A stretch of DNA of 34,712 nt from contig CALXPV010000011.1 of assembly GCA_944390295.1 (NCBI GenBank), forward strand, positions 1 to 34,712, in the 5' to 3' direction. The notes under the pieces were generated by a model, which saw only the letters and a program-made list of their open reading frames with translations, had not been told where the DNA came from and searched no databases. This stretch comes from an uncultured Clostridia bacterium (GTDB lineage: Bacteria; Bacillota; Clostridia; TANB77; CAG-508). This document shows, piece after piece, positions 17,065 through 24,919 of the stretch; the first letter of the stretch is position 1; each line of letters opens with the position of its first letter. A program made the position numbers and the translations under genes.

Positions 17065-17697
17065 TTATTTAGTAGTTTTCTTTTTTCTACCTCTTTTATT
17101 ACTTTTATTTTCTTCTTTTACTGTTTCTTCCTCTTTTTTATCCTCTTTTTCTGTTTTGTCTCCTTGAAGCTCTTCTTTTACTGCTTTTTTTGTTTCTGTT
17201 TTTGGCTTTTCTTCTTCTTTTTTATCTTCTTTTTCTTCTTGCTTTTCTTCTTTTTTATTTTCTTCTATATCATCTTTGTTAGCATTTTCTGTTTTTGTTT
17301 TTTCTTTATTTTCCTCTTTTTTAGTTTCTTTCTTATCAGTTTCTTTTTTGTTATTTTCTTTAACTTCTTTCTTCTCTTCTTCATCATCTGCCTTTAATTT
17401 TTCGTTATGTTTAATACTAACAATTGGAATATTGGCATATAAAGCGGGAGCCCCTGTAGTTCCATCTTCATTAGCTTTATTCTCTAGACGAACGTCTATA
17501 GCATTTTCATCTACATCTATATATTTTTTAATAACTTCTATTATTTCTTGTTTCATCATTTCTAAGAAATCTGCAGATACATTTGCTCTATCTTGCATCA
17601 ATACCAAATGTAATCTTTCTTTTGCAGTTTCTTTATTTGGTTCTTCCTCTTCTTTTTTCATTAATCTTTTGAAAAAGCTTACTATACTATCAAACAT
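17065..17697 (-). CDS. minE: Cell division topological factor MinE with a long charged tail
   Basis: MinE stimulates MinD ATPase and places the division site. Residues 1-13 form the membrane-binding amphipathic helix (FDSIVSFFKRLM), 25-60 the MinD-contact region (AKERLHLVLMQDR...), and about 64-96 the beta-rich topology domain. Usual MinE proteins have 85-90 residues; this one has 210. Residues 100-210 are almost entirely Lys, Glu, Asp and Thr with a basic end (KRGRKKKTTK), predicted disordered. No frameshift is needed: the tail is in the same frame and stops just before rodA. GGAGG precedes ATG 17697. It lies 21 bases after minD. Alignment beyond the first 96 residues is not expected to any MinE family model. 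Confidence 0.9.
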   Translation of the reverse strand: MFDSIVSFFKRLMKKEEEEPNKETAKERLHLVLMQDRANVSADFLEMMKQEIIEVIKKYIDVDENAIDVRLENKANEDGTTGAPALYANIPIVSIKHNEKLKADDEEEKKEVKENNKKETDKKETKKEENKEKTKTENANKDDIEENKKEEKQEEKEDKKEEEKPKTETKKAVKEELQGDKTEKEDKKEEETVKEENKSNKRGRKKKTTK

Positions 17698-17718
17698 ATT
17701 TAAAATCCTCCAAGTGTA

Positions 17719-18513
17719 TTATTTTCTTTTAAAGAATCTTTTTATCGCTGCCCAGAAACCTTTTTCTCTTCCTGGTATTGTTACTTCTATGTTTTCTCCT
17801 AAAATTCTTTTTGCTGCCTCCATATAAGCTTTTCCTGAAGGTGCTTTTCTGTTAGATATTACTGGTTCACCTTTATTTGTTTGAGTAATAACATATTCAT
17901 CATCAGGTACTACTCCTAATAAACCGATTGATAATAAATCTACTATATCTTCAACATCCATCATCTTACCTTTTCTTACCATTTCAGGTCTTAATTTATT
18001 AATTATAAGCTGTGGATTTTTTATTTCTGAAGATTCTAATAATCCTATAATCCTATCTGCGTCTCTTATTGCAGATATTTCTGGCATTGTTACTACTATT
18101 GCTCTATCTGCTCCAGCTATAGCATTTTTAAATCCTTGCTCTATACCTGCTGGACAATCTATTAATATATAGTCAAATTCTTCTTTTAATTTTTCTACTA
18201 ACTTTTTCATTTGTTCTTCACTTATTGCACTTTTATCTCTTGTTTGGGCTGCTGGTAATAGGAATAATTCTTGAAAACGTTTATCTTTTATTAAAGCTTG
18301 TCTTAATTTACATTTTTCTTCTACTACATCTACTATGTCATATACTATTCTATTTTCTAATCCCATTACAACATCTAAGTTACGAAGTCCAATATCAGTA
18401 TCTACTAATACTACTTTTTTTCCTTCTAATGCTAGGGCAGAACCTAAATTAGCAGTTGTAGTTGTTTTTCCTACTCCTCCTTTACCAGATGTTATAACTA
18501 TTACTTCTCCCAT
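17719..18513 (-). CDS. minD: Septum-site determining ATPase MinD
   Basis: ParA/MinD-type ATPase that binds the membrane with ATP and positions division. The 264-residue sequence has the deviant Walker A SGKGGVGKTT (K11, K16), DTDIGLRNLD, DYILIDCPAG (Walker B), and a C-terminal amphipathic membrane-targeting helix GFWAAIKRFFKRK. Length is normal. GGAGG precedes ATG 18513. It is the first gene of the operon minD-minE-rodA, with a clear promoter upstream. minC is absent from the window, so whether MinD here has its usual inhibitor partner is open. Confidence 0.97.
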   Translation of the reverse strand: MGEVIVITSGKGGVGKTTTTANLGSALALEGKKVVLVDTDIGLRNLDVVMGLENRIVYDIVDVVEEKCKLRQALIKDKRFQELFLLPAAQTRDKSAISEEQMKKLVEKLKEEFDYILIDCPAGIEQGFKNAIAGADRAIVVTMPEISAIRDADRIIGLLESSEIKNPQLIINKLRPEMVRKGKMMDVEDIVDLLSIGLLGVVPDDEYVITQTNKGEPVISNRKAPSGKAYMEAAKRILGENIEVTIPGREKGFWAAIKRFFKRK

Positions 18514-18573
18514 ATTACTTCCTCCTTAAAGCTAGTACAAATTAGCTTGTTACACATAAAATTTGACATTACT

Positions 18574-18602
18574 ATAATATATGAAATTGCAAAAAAAGTC
18601 AA
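18574..18602 (-). promoter_or_regulatory. Sigma-A promoter of minD-minE-rodA
   Basis: On the minus strand TTGACT (18602-18597), 17-base spacer, TATTAT (18579-18574). The leader of about 55 bases carries a small AAGCTA/TAGCTT hairpin close to the ribosome site. Confidence 0.7.
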
Positions 18603-18660
18603 TGTTAGAAAGCCTATTTGCGTAAGATTTATGAGTTTTTTTAGTCTGTATTGTTAGCAC

Positions 18661-18693
18661 AGGAAAAAGCAGGATACTATCCTGCTTTTTCCT
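18661..18693. terminator. Bidirectional terminator after the 504-residue gene
   Basis: AGGAAAAAGCAGGAT (18661-18675) pairs exactly with 18679-18693 around a 3-base loop. The inner GC stem with flanking A and T runs works on either strand. It starts right after the stop codon of the minus-strand gene. Confidence 0.85.
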
Positions 18694-18694
18694 T

Positions 18695-20209
18695 TTAGAG
18701 ATATAACAATTCCTCTACAAAAAAGGTAAATAACCTAAGACGTTTTTCTTCTACGCCTTTCCTTTTCTGCGCCTCTAGAATAACTTCTTTATTTAGGTTC
18801 ATTTTATGCCTACTCCTGGTAAGCGCTATAAGCTCTCGTAAAATCTGCTCTAACTCTTTTTCTTCTTTAGTTAAATCTAAAAGAGCTATTTCAAACACAA
18901 TTACATACTTTCCTAATTGCGTAAGATTTGGATTGGCTGTTGCTATGGAATTTAGCGAATAATTTATCGCCAAACTGTTTAGCTCTAAAATCGTGTTAAT
19001 ATTCGCATTGCTATACTCTTCATAAGCTTTTTCGGTTGCATTTTCCGAATAGGCTCTAACAAGATTTTTAAAGAAATACCAATCTGTTTTTTGAAGCCCT
19101 CTACTAACTAAAAGTTCCTCAAGCTTTATATGTGAAAACCTAAATGTTGACATTATAAAAACTATCTCCCGAATTTTTAGATCGTTATCACTTGGGGAAA
19201 AAAGCATTTGAGGCGTAAAATCAGCAAAGTCTTTTTCTATATTTTTTATAATACCGCGTACTAATTTAACAGCCTCATTAATTACAATGTTTCTTTCGCT
19301 TTTAGATGTTAAATTTAAAAAGTTTTGTATTTGTACATCATTGCCTAATATGAGTCCTGTCGCAATATTATAATATAAATTTTCTTTTAAAAATTCCTCA
19401 CCTCTTTGCTCGTCTGCACCTTCAAGTAACTCTTTATATAGAGCATTTTCATATTTTGGGTATATTTTGCCTTCTACAAACCTTCCTGCACTTTGCCAAA
19501 ATGCTCTAAAATCATCGTCCATATTTCTCAGAACTTTAACTAAGCACCAATAAATTGGTCTATTTAATTTAATGACCAATAAACTGCTTTGCAAAAAAGG
19601 ATGTGCCAAGATATCTAATAGAAGTAAGTAGTAGAATTTCAGTCTGTTTTCTTCTATTCTACTAAGCTTATATGATTCAACCTTTCCTTCCATATATTTC
19701 GGAAATTCCATTTTTTCAAAATCATTTTCTTCTGTTATATATCCAGCTACTGCAGGATAACAGTTATCTGCTACTTCAAGCTCTATTTCATATAGAGCTG
19801 AAGTGTTTCTCATTGCTTTTATAAATTCTTCAGATAACAATTCAGCATAAATAATTTGCCTTATTTTAGCTACGTCCTCCATTTCTGCAGTTTTTATTTT
19901 CTCGCCCTTAAGGACAAGATATTCATTTCTTTGCATCTCGCAAAATATAGCCAAAATTTGTTTCTGAACACGATTCATATCCTGCTCAAATGTTGACAAA
20001 ATATTTTTTTGTATCTTCTCTGCTCCTTTTGGTAACTCTTGAGTAAACATATTCGCCGATGACAATATAACTCGGGAGCTTATTTCCATGTCTTCAAGCA
20101 TTTCATTTGTTAGACCGGAATTAGGTTCTTTTGAAGCATGTTTTAAGTCTCCAAAATACCGATTAAATTCCTTTAGTTCCTTTGGTCTTAATTTTGTTTT
20201 AATAAGCAT
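18695..20209 (-). CDS. Unrecognised 504-residue protein
   Basis: I do not recognise this protein. It is soluble, mostly helical, rich in Leu, Glu and Asn, with no signal peptide, no clear transmembrane segment and no nucleotide-binding or metal motif that I can see. Landmarks: KELKEFNRYFGDLK near the N-terminus, a middle part with YYLLLLDILAHPFLQSS, and ALTRSRHKMNLNKEV near the end. The ORF is surely expressed in design: AAAGGAGG 6 bases before ATG 20209 and a perfect terminator. Codon use differs from neighbours: more G/C-ending codons and the only two in-frame CGG Arg codons found in the window (20161-20159 and 19171-19169). This suggests transfer from another genome. It is monocistronic between the min and por operons. 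Confidence 0.75.
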   Translation of the reverse strand: MLIKTKLRPKELKEFNRYFGDLKHASKEPNSGLTNEMLEDMEISSRVILSSANMFTQELPKGAEKIQKNILSTFEQDMNRVQKQILAIFCEMQRNEYLVLKGEKIKTAEMEDVAKIRQIIYAELLSEEFIKAMRNTSALYEIELEVADNCYPAVAGYITEENDFEKMEFPKYMEGKVESYKLSRIEENRLKFYYLLLLDILAHPFLQSSLLVIKLNRPIYWCLVKVLRNMDDDFRAFWQSAGRFVEGKIYPKYENALYKELLEGADEQRGEEFLKENLYYNIATGLILGNDVQIQNFLNLTSKSERNIVINEAVKLVRGIIKNIEKDFADFTPQMLFSPSDNDLKIREIVFIMSTFRFSHIKLEELLVSRGLQKTDWYFFKNLVRAYSENATEKAYEEYSNANINTILELNSLAINYSLNSIATANPNLTQLGKYVIVFEIALLDLTKEEKELEQILRELIALTRSRHKMNLNKEVILEAQKRKGVEEKRLRLFTFFVEELLYL

Positions 20210-20327
20210 AATAATCCTCCTTTAATGTTTTCAACTTGCTTTTAGCTCTTATAGTATATCACTTTTATCATGTTATGTCTACCTTTCAATCTTCATTTTT
20301 AGTGACCATTTATTCTAACAAATCACC

Positions 20328-20356
20328 TTGACACTTACGGCTTTTAAGCATATACT
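20328..20356 (+). promoter_or_regulatory. Near-consensus sigma-A promoter of the por operon
   Basis: TTGACA (20328-20333), 17-base spacer, TATACT (20351-20356). The predicted transcript start falls in the inverted repeat GTATA-TT-TATAC (20363-20374), a possible repressor site. Leader is about 45 bases. Strength fits a central catabolic operon. Confidence 0.8.
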
Positions 20357-20407
20357 TTAGGTGTATATTTATACGTAAATTTACTAAAAGGAGGTAATTT
20401 CAAACCA

Positions 20408-20989
20408 ATGAACGATTTAATTGAAATTAGATGGCATGGTAGAGGTGGTCAAGGTGCAAAAACAGCTTCTTTATTATTAGCTGATGCAGCATTTAACACA
20501 GGAAAATATATTCAAGGATTTCCTGAATATGGTGCTGAAAGAATGGGTGCACCAATAACTGCTTATAACAGAATTAGTACAACACCTATTAGAATACACT
20601 GTAATATTTATAACCCAGATTATGTAGTTGTTGTTGATGACACATTATTACATTCTGTAGATGTTACTGCAGGTTTAAAAGAATCTGGAGCAATCATAAT
20701 TAACAGTACAAAAGATGGTGAAACATTAAAAAAATTACTAAAAGGATATAAAGGACATATATATACAATAGATGCAAGAACAGTATCTGTAGAAGCTTTA
20801 GGAAAATATTTTCCAAATACTCCTATGCTTGCTGCAGTTGTTAAAGTTACAGGAATTATACCAGAAAAAGAATTCCTAGAAGATATGGAAGGTTCTTTCA
20901 AGCATAAATTTGCAAAAAAACCAGAAGTTATAGATGGAAATATGAAAGCATTGGAAATAGCTTTACAAAGAGTTGTAGAAATACAATAG
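20408..20989 (+). CDS. porG: Pyruvate (2-oxoacid):ferredoxin oxidoreductase, gamma subunit
   Basis: Gamma subunit of the four-subunit enzyme that converts pyruvate and CoA to acetyl-CoA, CO2 and reduced ferredoxin. The 193-residue sequence has the subunit's hallmark IRWHGRGGQGAKTAS (7-21), QGFPEYGAERMGAPI, and a VVVVDDTLL strand. Length is normal. It is the first gene, order gamma-delta-alpha-beta as in porGDAB of thermophiles. The stop codon TAG (20987-20989) lies inside a REP hairpin. 113 bases separate it from porD although the other por genes overlap, so the REP probably entered the operon later. Substrate preference for pyruvate over other 2-oxoacids is inferred. Confidence 0.93.
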   Translation: MNDLIEIRWHGRGGQGAKTASLLLADAAFNTGKYIQGFPEYGAERMGAPITAYNRISTTPIRIHCNIYNPDYVVVVDDTLLHSVDVTAGLKESGAIIINSTKDGETLKKLLKGYKGHIYTIDARTVSVEALGKYFPNTPMLAAVVKVTGIIPEKEFLEDMEGSFKHKFAKKPEVIDGNMKALEIALQRVVEIQ

Positions 20990-21018
20990 GGATTTGGGGA
21001 CGGTCCTTTTTTCCCTAT
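20986..21018 (+). repeat. REP hairpin copy 1, over the porG stop codon
   Basis: 33 bases bounded by ATAGGGA (20986-20992) and TCCCTAT (21012-21018) with core GGGGACGGTCC. Identical to copy 2 at 23554-23586. The porG TAG is bases 2-4 of the element. Confidence 0.9.
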
Positions 21019-21102
21019 ACAAAATTTTTACTTAGAGTTCTTATTATGTATATAATTAAATTTTAAGCCCGTCTCTAAAGTTCAAAAGAAAGGAGTATAA
21101 AA

Positions 21103-21408
21103 ATGGATAAAACAAACATTAATAATACAACTCCAATGGAAGATATGACAATTGGAGGAATAATATATAATGCTGGAAATTCTCGTGAAGTTAAAACTGG
21201 AGACTGGAGAAGCATGAGACCTATTTTCGATAGTGAAAAATGTAAACAATGTGGTTTATGTTTCCCTGTTTGTCCAGAAAATGCAATTCCAGTTGGACAA
21301 GATATGAAAAGAACAGATTTTAATTATGACTATTGTAAAGGATGTGGCGTATGTGCTAAAGTTTGTCCTTTCAAAGCAATCTCAATGGAAGAGGAGGGAG
21401 TTGAATAA
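21103..21408 (+). CDS. porD: Pyruvate (2-oxoacid):ferredoxin oxidoreductase, delta subunit (2x[4Fe-4S])
   Basis: Ferredoxin-like subunit carrying electrons from the catalytic site. The 101-residue protein has two CxxCxxCxxxCP clusters: C47, C50, C53, C57 and C78, C81, C84, C88, preceded by GDWRSMRPIFD typical of PorD. AAAGGAG precedes ATG 21103. It overlaps porA by one base (TAATG), showing translational coupling. Confidence 0.95.
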   Translation: MDKTNINNTTPMEDMTIGGIIYNAGNSREVKTGDWRSMRPIFDSEKCKQCGLCFPVCPENAIPVGQDMKRTDFNYDYCKGCGVCAKVCPFKAISMEEEGVE

Positions 21409-22604
21409 TGAGTATTAGAGAACGTTTAAGTGGTAATGAAGCTGCAGCTACAGCCATGAAACAAATAAATCCAGACGTTGTTGCTGCCTTCCCTATTACA
21501 CCATCAACAGAAATACCACAATATTTTTCTACTTTTGTTAGCAATGGTGCTGTTGATACAGAATTCGTTGCAGTAGAAAGTGAACATAGTGCAATGAGTG
21601 CTTGTGTTGGTGCCGAAGCAGCAGGTGCTAGAGCTATGACAGCTACATCTTCAAATGGATTATCTTTCATGTGGGAAATGATATATATAGCTTCATCATT
21701 ACGTTTACCTATAGTAATGTCTCTTGTTAATCGTGCTGTATCTGGACCATTAAATATCCACAATGATCACTCTGATGCAATGGGTGTTCGTGATGCTGGA
21801 TGGATAATGTTATTTTCAGAAAGTAATCAAGAAGCTTATGATAATTTATTAATGGCTCATAGAATTGCAGAACATAAAGATGTTTTATTACCATTAATGG
21901 TATGCCAAGACGGATTTATTACATCACATTCTATAGAGACAATAGATTTAGTAGAAGATGATAAAGTAAAAGAATTTGTTGGTACATATAAACCAGAACA
22001 TTATTTATTAAATAGTAAAGAACCTATTTCTATGGGACCTTTAGATTTACAAGGTTATTTATTCGAACATAAAGCACAACAATCTCAAGCTATGAAAAAT
22101 GCTAAAAAAGTTATTTTAGAAGTAGCAGAAGAATTCGAAAAATTAACAGGTAGAAAATATGGTTTATTTGAAGAATATAAATTAGAAGATGCAGATGTTG
22201 CTATAGTTTGTATGAACTCTACAGCAGGTACTGCAAAATTCGTAGTAGATGATTTACGTAGTAAAGGTGTTAAAGCTGGATTATTAAAAGTTCGTGTATT
22301 TAGACCTTTCCCTGCTGAAGAAATTGCTAAAGCTATTTCTAACGTAAAAGCTGTTGCAGTATTAGATAAAGCTGATTCTTTAAATGCTGCAGGTGGTGCA
22401 TTATTTACAGATGTTACATCTGGTATGTTCGTAAATGACATTCATGTACCTACAGTAAGTTATATTTATGGAATCGGTGGTAGAGATACAAAAACTGATG
22501 ATATAGAAAAAGTTTATAATGATTTATTAGAAATCGTAGAAACAGGAAAAATAGATAATCCTTACAGACATTTAGGATTAAGAACGAAAGGAGCTGAAAA
22601 ATAA
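21408..22604 (+). CDS. porA: Pyruvate (2-oxoacid):ferredoxin oxidoreductase, alpha subunit
   Basis: Alpha subunit, which forms much of the thiamine-diphosphate and CoA sites with PorB. The 398-residue protein has FPITPSTEIPQYF (about 26-38), the EFVAVESEHSAMSACVGAEAAGAR segment, TSSNGLSFMWEM, and the C-terminal transketolase-like domain with VLDKADSLNAAGG. Length is normal. It overlaps porD and porB by one base each. High conservation and even codon use are in keeping with strong expression. Confidence 0.95.
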   Translation: MSIRERLSGNEAAATAMKQINPDVVAAFPITPSTEIPQYFSTFVSNGAVDTEFVAVESEHSAMSACVGAEAAGARAMTATSSNGLSFMWEMIYIASSLRLPIVMSLVNRAVSGPLNIHNDHSDAMGVRDAGWIMLFSESNQEAYDNLLMAHRIAEHKDVLLPLMVCQDGFITSHSIETIDLVEDDKVKEFVGTYKPEHYLLNSKEPISMGPLDLQGYLFEHKAQQSQAMKNAKKVILEVAEEFEKLTGRKYGLFEEYKLEDADVAIVCMNSTAGTAKFVVDDLRSKGVKAGLLKVRVFRPFPAEEIAKAISNVKAVAVLDKADSLNAAGGALFTDVTSGMFVNDIHVPTVSYIYGIGGRDTKTDDIEKVYNDLLEIVETGKIDNPYRHLGLRTKGAEK

Positions 22605-23557
22605 TGCCATATAATTTAAAAGAAGTAATTGCTACAAAGCCTTCAAGATTTTCTGAAGGACATAAAATGTGTGCAGGTTGTGGAGCTCCACCAGTTGCTA
22701 GAATGGTTTTACGTGCATTAAAGCCAGAAGATCATGCTGTAATTGCTACAGCTACTGGATGTATGGAAGTTTCTACATTTACATATCCTTACACATCTTG
22801 GACAGATTCTTTTATTCATACGGCTTTTGAAAATGCAGGAAGTACACTATCTGGTGTTGAAGCTGCATACAAAGCTTTAAAGAAACAAGGAAAAATAGAA
22901 GAAGATACACATACAAAATTTATCGCATTTGGTGGAGATGGTGGAACTTATGATATAGGTTTACAATCACTTTCCGGAGCAATGGAAAGAGGACATGATA
23001 TGGTTTATGTATGTTATGATAATGGAGCATATATGAACACTGGTATTCAACGTTCTTCTGCAACACCTAAATTTGCAGACACAACAACTTCACCTGCTGG
23101 AACAGTTATCCCAGGTAAAGCACAAGAAAGAAAAGATTTAACAGAAATAATGGTATCTCATCATTTACCATATGTTGCTCAAACTCTTGCTATGACTAAT
23201 TTTAAAGATTTATACGAAAAAGCAGAAAAAGCAATATATACAGAAGGACCAACATTCTTAAATGTAATGGCTCCTTGCCCAAGAGGATGGGGATATGCAA
23301 CAGAAGATTTAATGCAAATAAACAAATTAGCTGCAGATACATGTTATTGGCCATTATATGAAGTTGTAGATGGTAAATATAAAATAACATATAAACCAGC
23401 AAAAAAACTTCCAATCGAAGAATTCTTAAAACCACAAAAACGTTTTAGACATATGTTTAAACCAGGAAATGAATGGATGATAGAAGAATTCCAAAGAATA
23501 GTTGATAAAAGATGGAATGAATTATTAGCATTAGAAGAAATGACAAATAAAGAATAG
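22604..23557 (+). CDS. porB: Pyruvate (2-oxoacid):ferredoxin oxidoreductase, beta subunit
   Basis: Beta subunit that binds thiamine diphosphate and a [4Fe-4S] cluster. The 317-residue protein has HKMCAGCGAPP (C23, C26), TGCMEVST (C53) and NVMAPCPRGWGY for the cluster, and the TPP motif GGDGGTYDIG (110-119) closed by DNGAYMNTG (139-147). Length is normal. The last por gene; its TAG stop (23555-23557) falls in REP copy 2, just as porG ends in copy 1. A terminator-like stem follows at 23598-23640. Confidence 0.95.
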   Translation: MPYNLKEVIATKPSRFSEGHKMCAGCGAPPVARMVLRALKPEDHAVIATATGCMEVSTFTYPYTSWTDSFIHTAFENAGSTLSGVEAAYKALKKQGKIEEDTHTKFIAFGGDGGTYDIGLQSLSGAMERGHDMVYVCYDNGAYMNTGIQRSSATPKFADTTTSPAGTVIPGKAQERKDLTEIMVSHHLPYVAQTLAMTNFKDLYEKAEKAIYTEGPTFLNVMAPCPRGWGYATEDLMQINKLAADTCYWPLYEVVDGKYKITYKPAKKLPIEEFLKPQKRFRHMFKPGNEWMIEEFQRIVDKRWNELLALEEMTNKE

Positions 23558-23586
23558 GGATTTGGGGACGGTCCTTTTTTCCCTAT
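23554..23586 (+). repeat. REP hairpin copy 2, over the porB stop codon
   Basis: Identical over 33 bases to copy 1, bounded by ATAGGGA (23554-23560) and TCCCTAT (23580-23586). The porB TAG is bases 2-4. Confidence 0.9.
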
Positions 23587-23597
23587 TATAATTAATT

Positions 23598-23640
23598 AAG
23601 AGTTGAGTTGTTTTATACTTCTTAGCTCTTTTATTTTTTC
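23598..23640 (+). terminator. Likely terminator of the por operon
   Basis: AAGAGTTGAG (23598-23607) pairs with CTTAGCTCTT (23621-23630) through two G-T wobbles, followed by TTATTTTTTC. It lies 41 bases after porB. Confidence 0.65.
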
Positions 23641-23655
23641 TTATCCAATTTATTA

Positions 23656-24432
23656 TTAATTTATATGCATTCGTTTTTCTATCCAAGAAATTCTATTTTT
23701 TCCAATTCCTAAAATTGCACAAATATTTTTATTACTTATTTTGTATTTAGTATTAAAATAATGCTTTAATTTTATAATTAAACTATTTGATTTTCTTACT
23801 TCTTGTATTGAAGTATTATATTTTAAGCAAAATTCTTCAATTATTATTTCTATATCTTTTCTTTCTAATTTTTTAGTTTTTTCGATTACATCAGTAAAAC
23901 TATAAGGTTCTGTGCTATTATTCTTAAATTCAAAATTTGTCAAATCTTTTTTACAAATTAATTCTTTTAGCTGAAGATTTGCTTTTTTATCTTGCATCTG
24001 TTTACATGATGAATACGCATAATTATAGGGTTCTGACACAATTCCTGCTTTTACAGGATTTTTATGTATATAATCTATACATAAAAATAAATGTTCTTCA
24101 TTTTGAATTATTTGTGTATGATACCTATTAGCAAAAACATATCCATTTCTATCTTCCGACACATTATAAAAAATTGCATATGATGTATTTACTTTTCTCA
24201 TAAAAGATTCAACATCATGTATATCATTGGTATGCATTAAAATATGCACATGATTGTCCATAACACAATACGCTATTATTCTAATATTTTCTATTTTTTT
24301 TGAATATTTAGTTATTAATTCAATATATTTATTTTTATAATCTTTCTTATAGAAAATAAATTCATCTTTTATCCCTTTTGTGACTATATGGATAAAATTA
24401 GATTTAATATTTTCTCTTGCCGGCCTAGTCAT
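23656..24432 (-). CDS. REP-associated tyrosine transposase (Y1/IS200-like, RAYT)
   Basis: Single-strand HUH endonuclease of the Y1_Tnp superfamily. The 258-residue protein opens MTRPARENIKSNFIHIV, holds the HUH motif in DNHVHILMHT (about 59-68), a candidate catalytic tyrosine in NTSYAIFY (about 82-89), and CIDYIHKNPVKAGIV, all typical of RAYTs. The C-terminal 80 residues end in a DnaA-like/HTH DNA-binding segment (NKNICAILGIGKNRISWIEK). It looks intact. GGAGGGATA precedes ATG 24432. Inverted REPs flank it. Confidence 0.9.
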   Translation of the reverse strand: MTRPARENIKSNFIHIVTKGIKDEFIFYKKDYKNKYIELITKYSKKIENIRIIAYCVMDNHVHILMHTNDIHDVESFMRKVNTSYAIFYNVSEDRNGYVFANRYHTQIIQNEEHLFLCIDYIHKNPVKAGIVSEPYNYAYSSCKQMQDKKANLQLKELICKKDLTNFEFKNNSTEPYSFTDVIEKTKKLERKDIEIIIEEFCLKYNTSIQEVRKSNSLIIKLKHYFNTKYKISNKNICAILGIGKNRISWIEKRMHIN

Positions 24433-24633
24433 TATCCCTCCTTTTTAACTTTAACTAAACTAAATAATGAAACATTTGTTGAATAATTTAGACAAAAAAG
24501 TTTAGAATAAAAAATTTTCTTTTTTAAATATTTCTCGAAAAAAACAAATATAAACTTTTATTAAGATACTTAAATTTATCTCATTACAATGATTTCAATT
24601 ATATAGGAAATAATTTAACGTTCTTTAAAATCA
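24433..24633. other. Upstream region of the transposase gene
   Basis: About 200 bases of AT-rich sequence between the transposase start and REP copy 3. No gene or clear promoter is seen. Confidence 0.5.
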
Positions 24634-24670
24634 ATATAGGGATTTTAGGACCGTCCCCAAATCCCTATAT
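24634..24670 (-). repeat. REP hairpin copy 3, just after the ferredoxin stop codon
   Basis: A perfect 12-bp stem (24634-24645 with 24659-24670) around the core GGGGACGGTCC on the minus strand. It begins 3 bases after the stop codon of the minus-strand ferredoxin gene and differs from copies 1 and 2 mainly in its distal half. Confidence 0.9.
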
Positions 24671-24673
24671 ATA

Positions 24674-24844
<171 letters not shown>

Positions 24845-24919
24845 TTATATCACCACCTTTCGTATTATATTTACTAGAGTATATGTTTTATACTTATTTA
24901 GAATAACTTCCAATATGTT

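Larger units (their letters stand above)
23554..24670 (-). mobile_element. RAYT unit: transposase gene between inverted REP hairpins
   Basis: REP copy 2 (23554-23586, plus sense) and REP copy 3 (24634-24670, minus sense) flank a single transposase gene in inverted orientation over 1.1 kb. This is the usual arrangement of REP-associated tyrosine transposases, which are linked to spread of their cognate REPs. No target duplication is expected for this HUH class and none is seen. Confidence 0.75.

Noticed and set aside
16999..17397. Phe-rich open frame on the plus strand
   Set aside because: It is the complement of the Lys/Glu-rich MinE tail and the rodA start; poly-Phe composition is an artefact.
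21371..21763. 130-codon minus-strand frame inside porA
   Set aside because: Antisense shadow of a highly conserved gene, with no start signals.
20986..24670. Repeated GGGGACGGTCC hairpins as a CRISPR or attachment site
   Set aside because: Only three dispersed copies, no regular spacers, and a RAYT gene between two of them; REP elements explain them.
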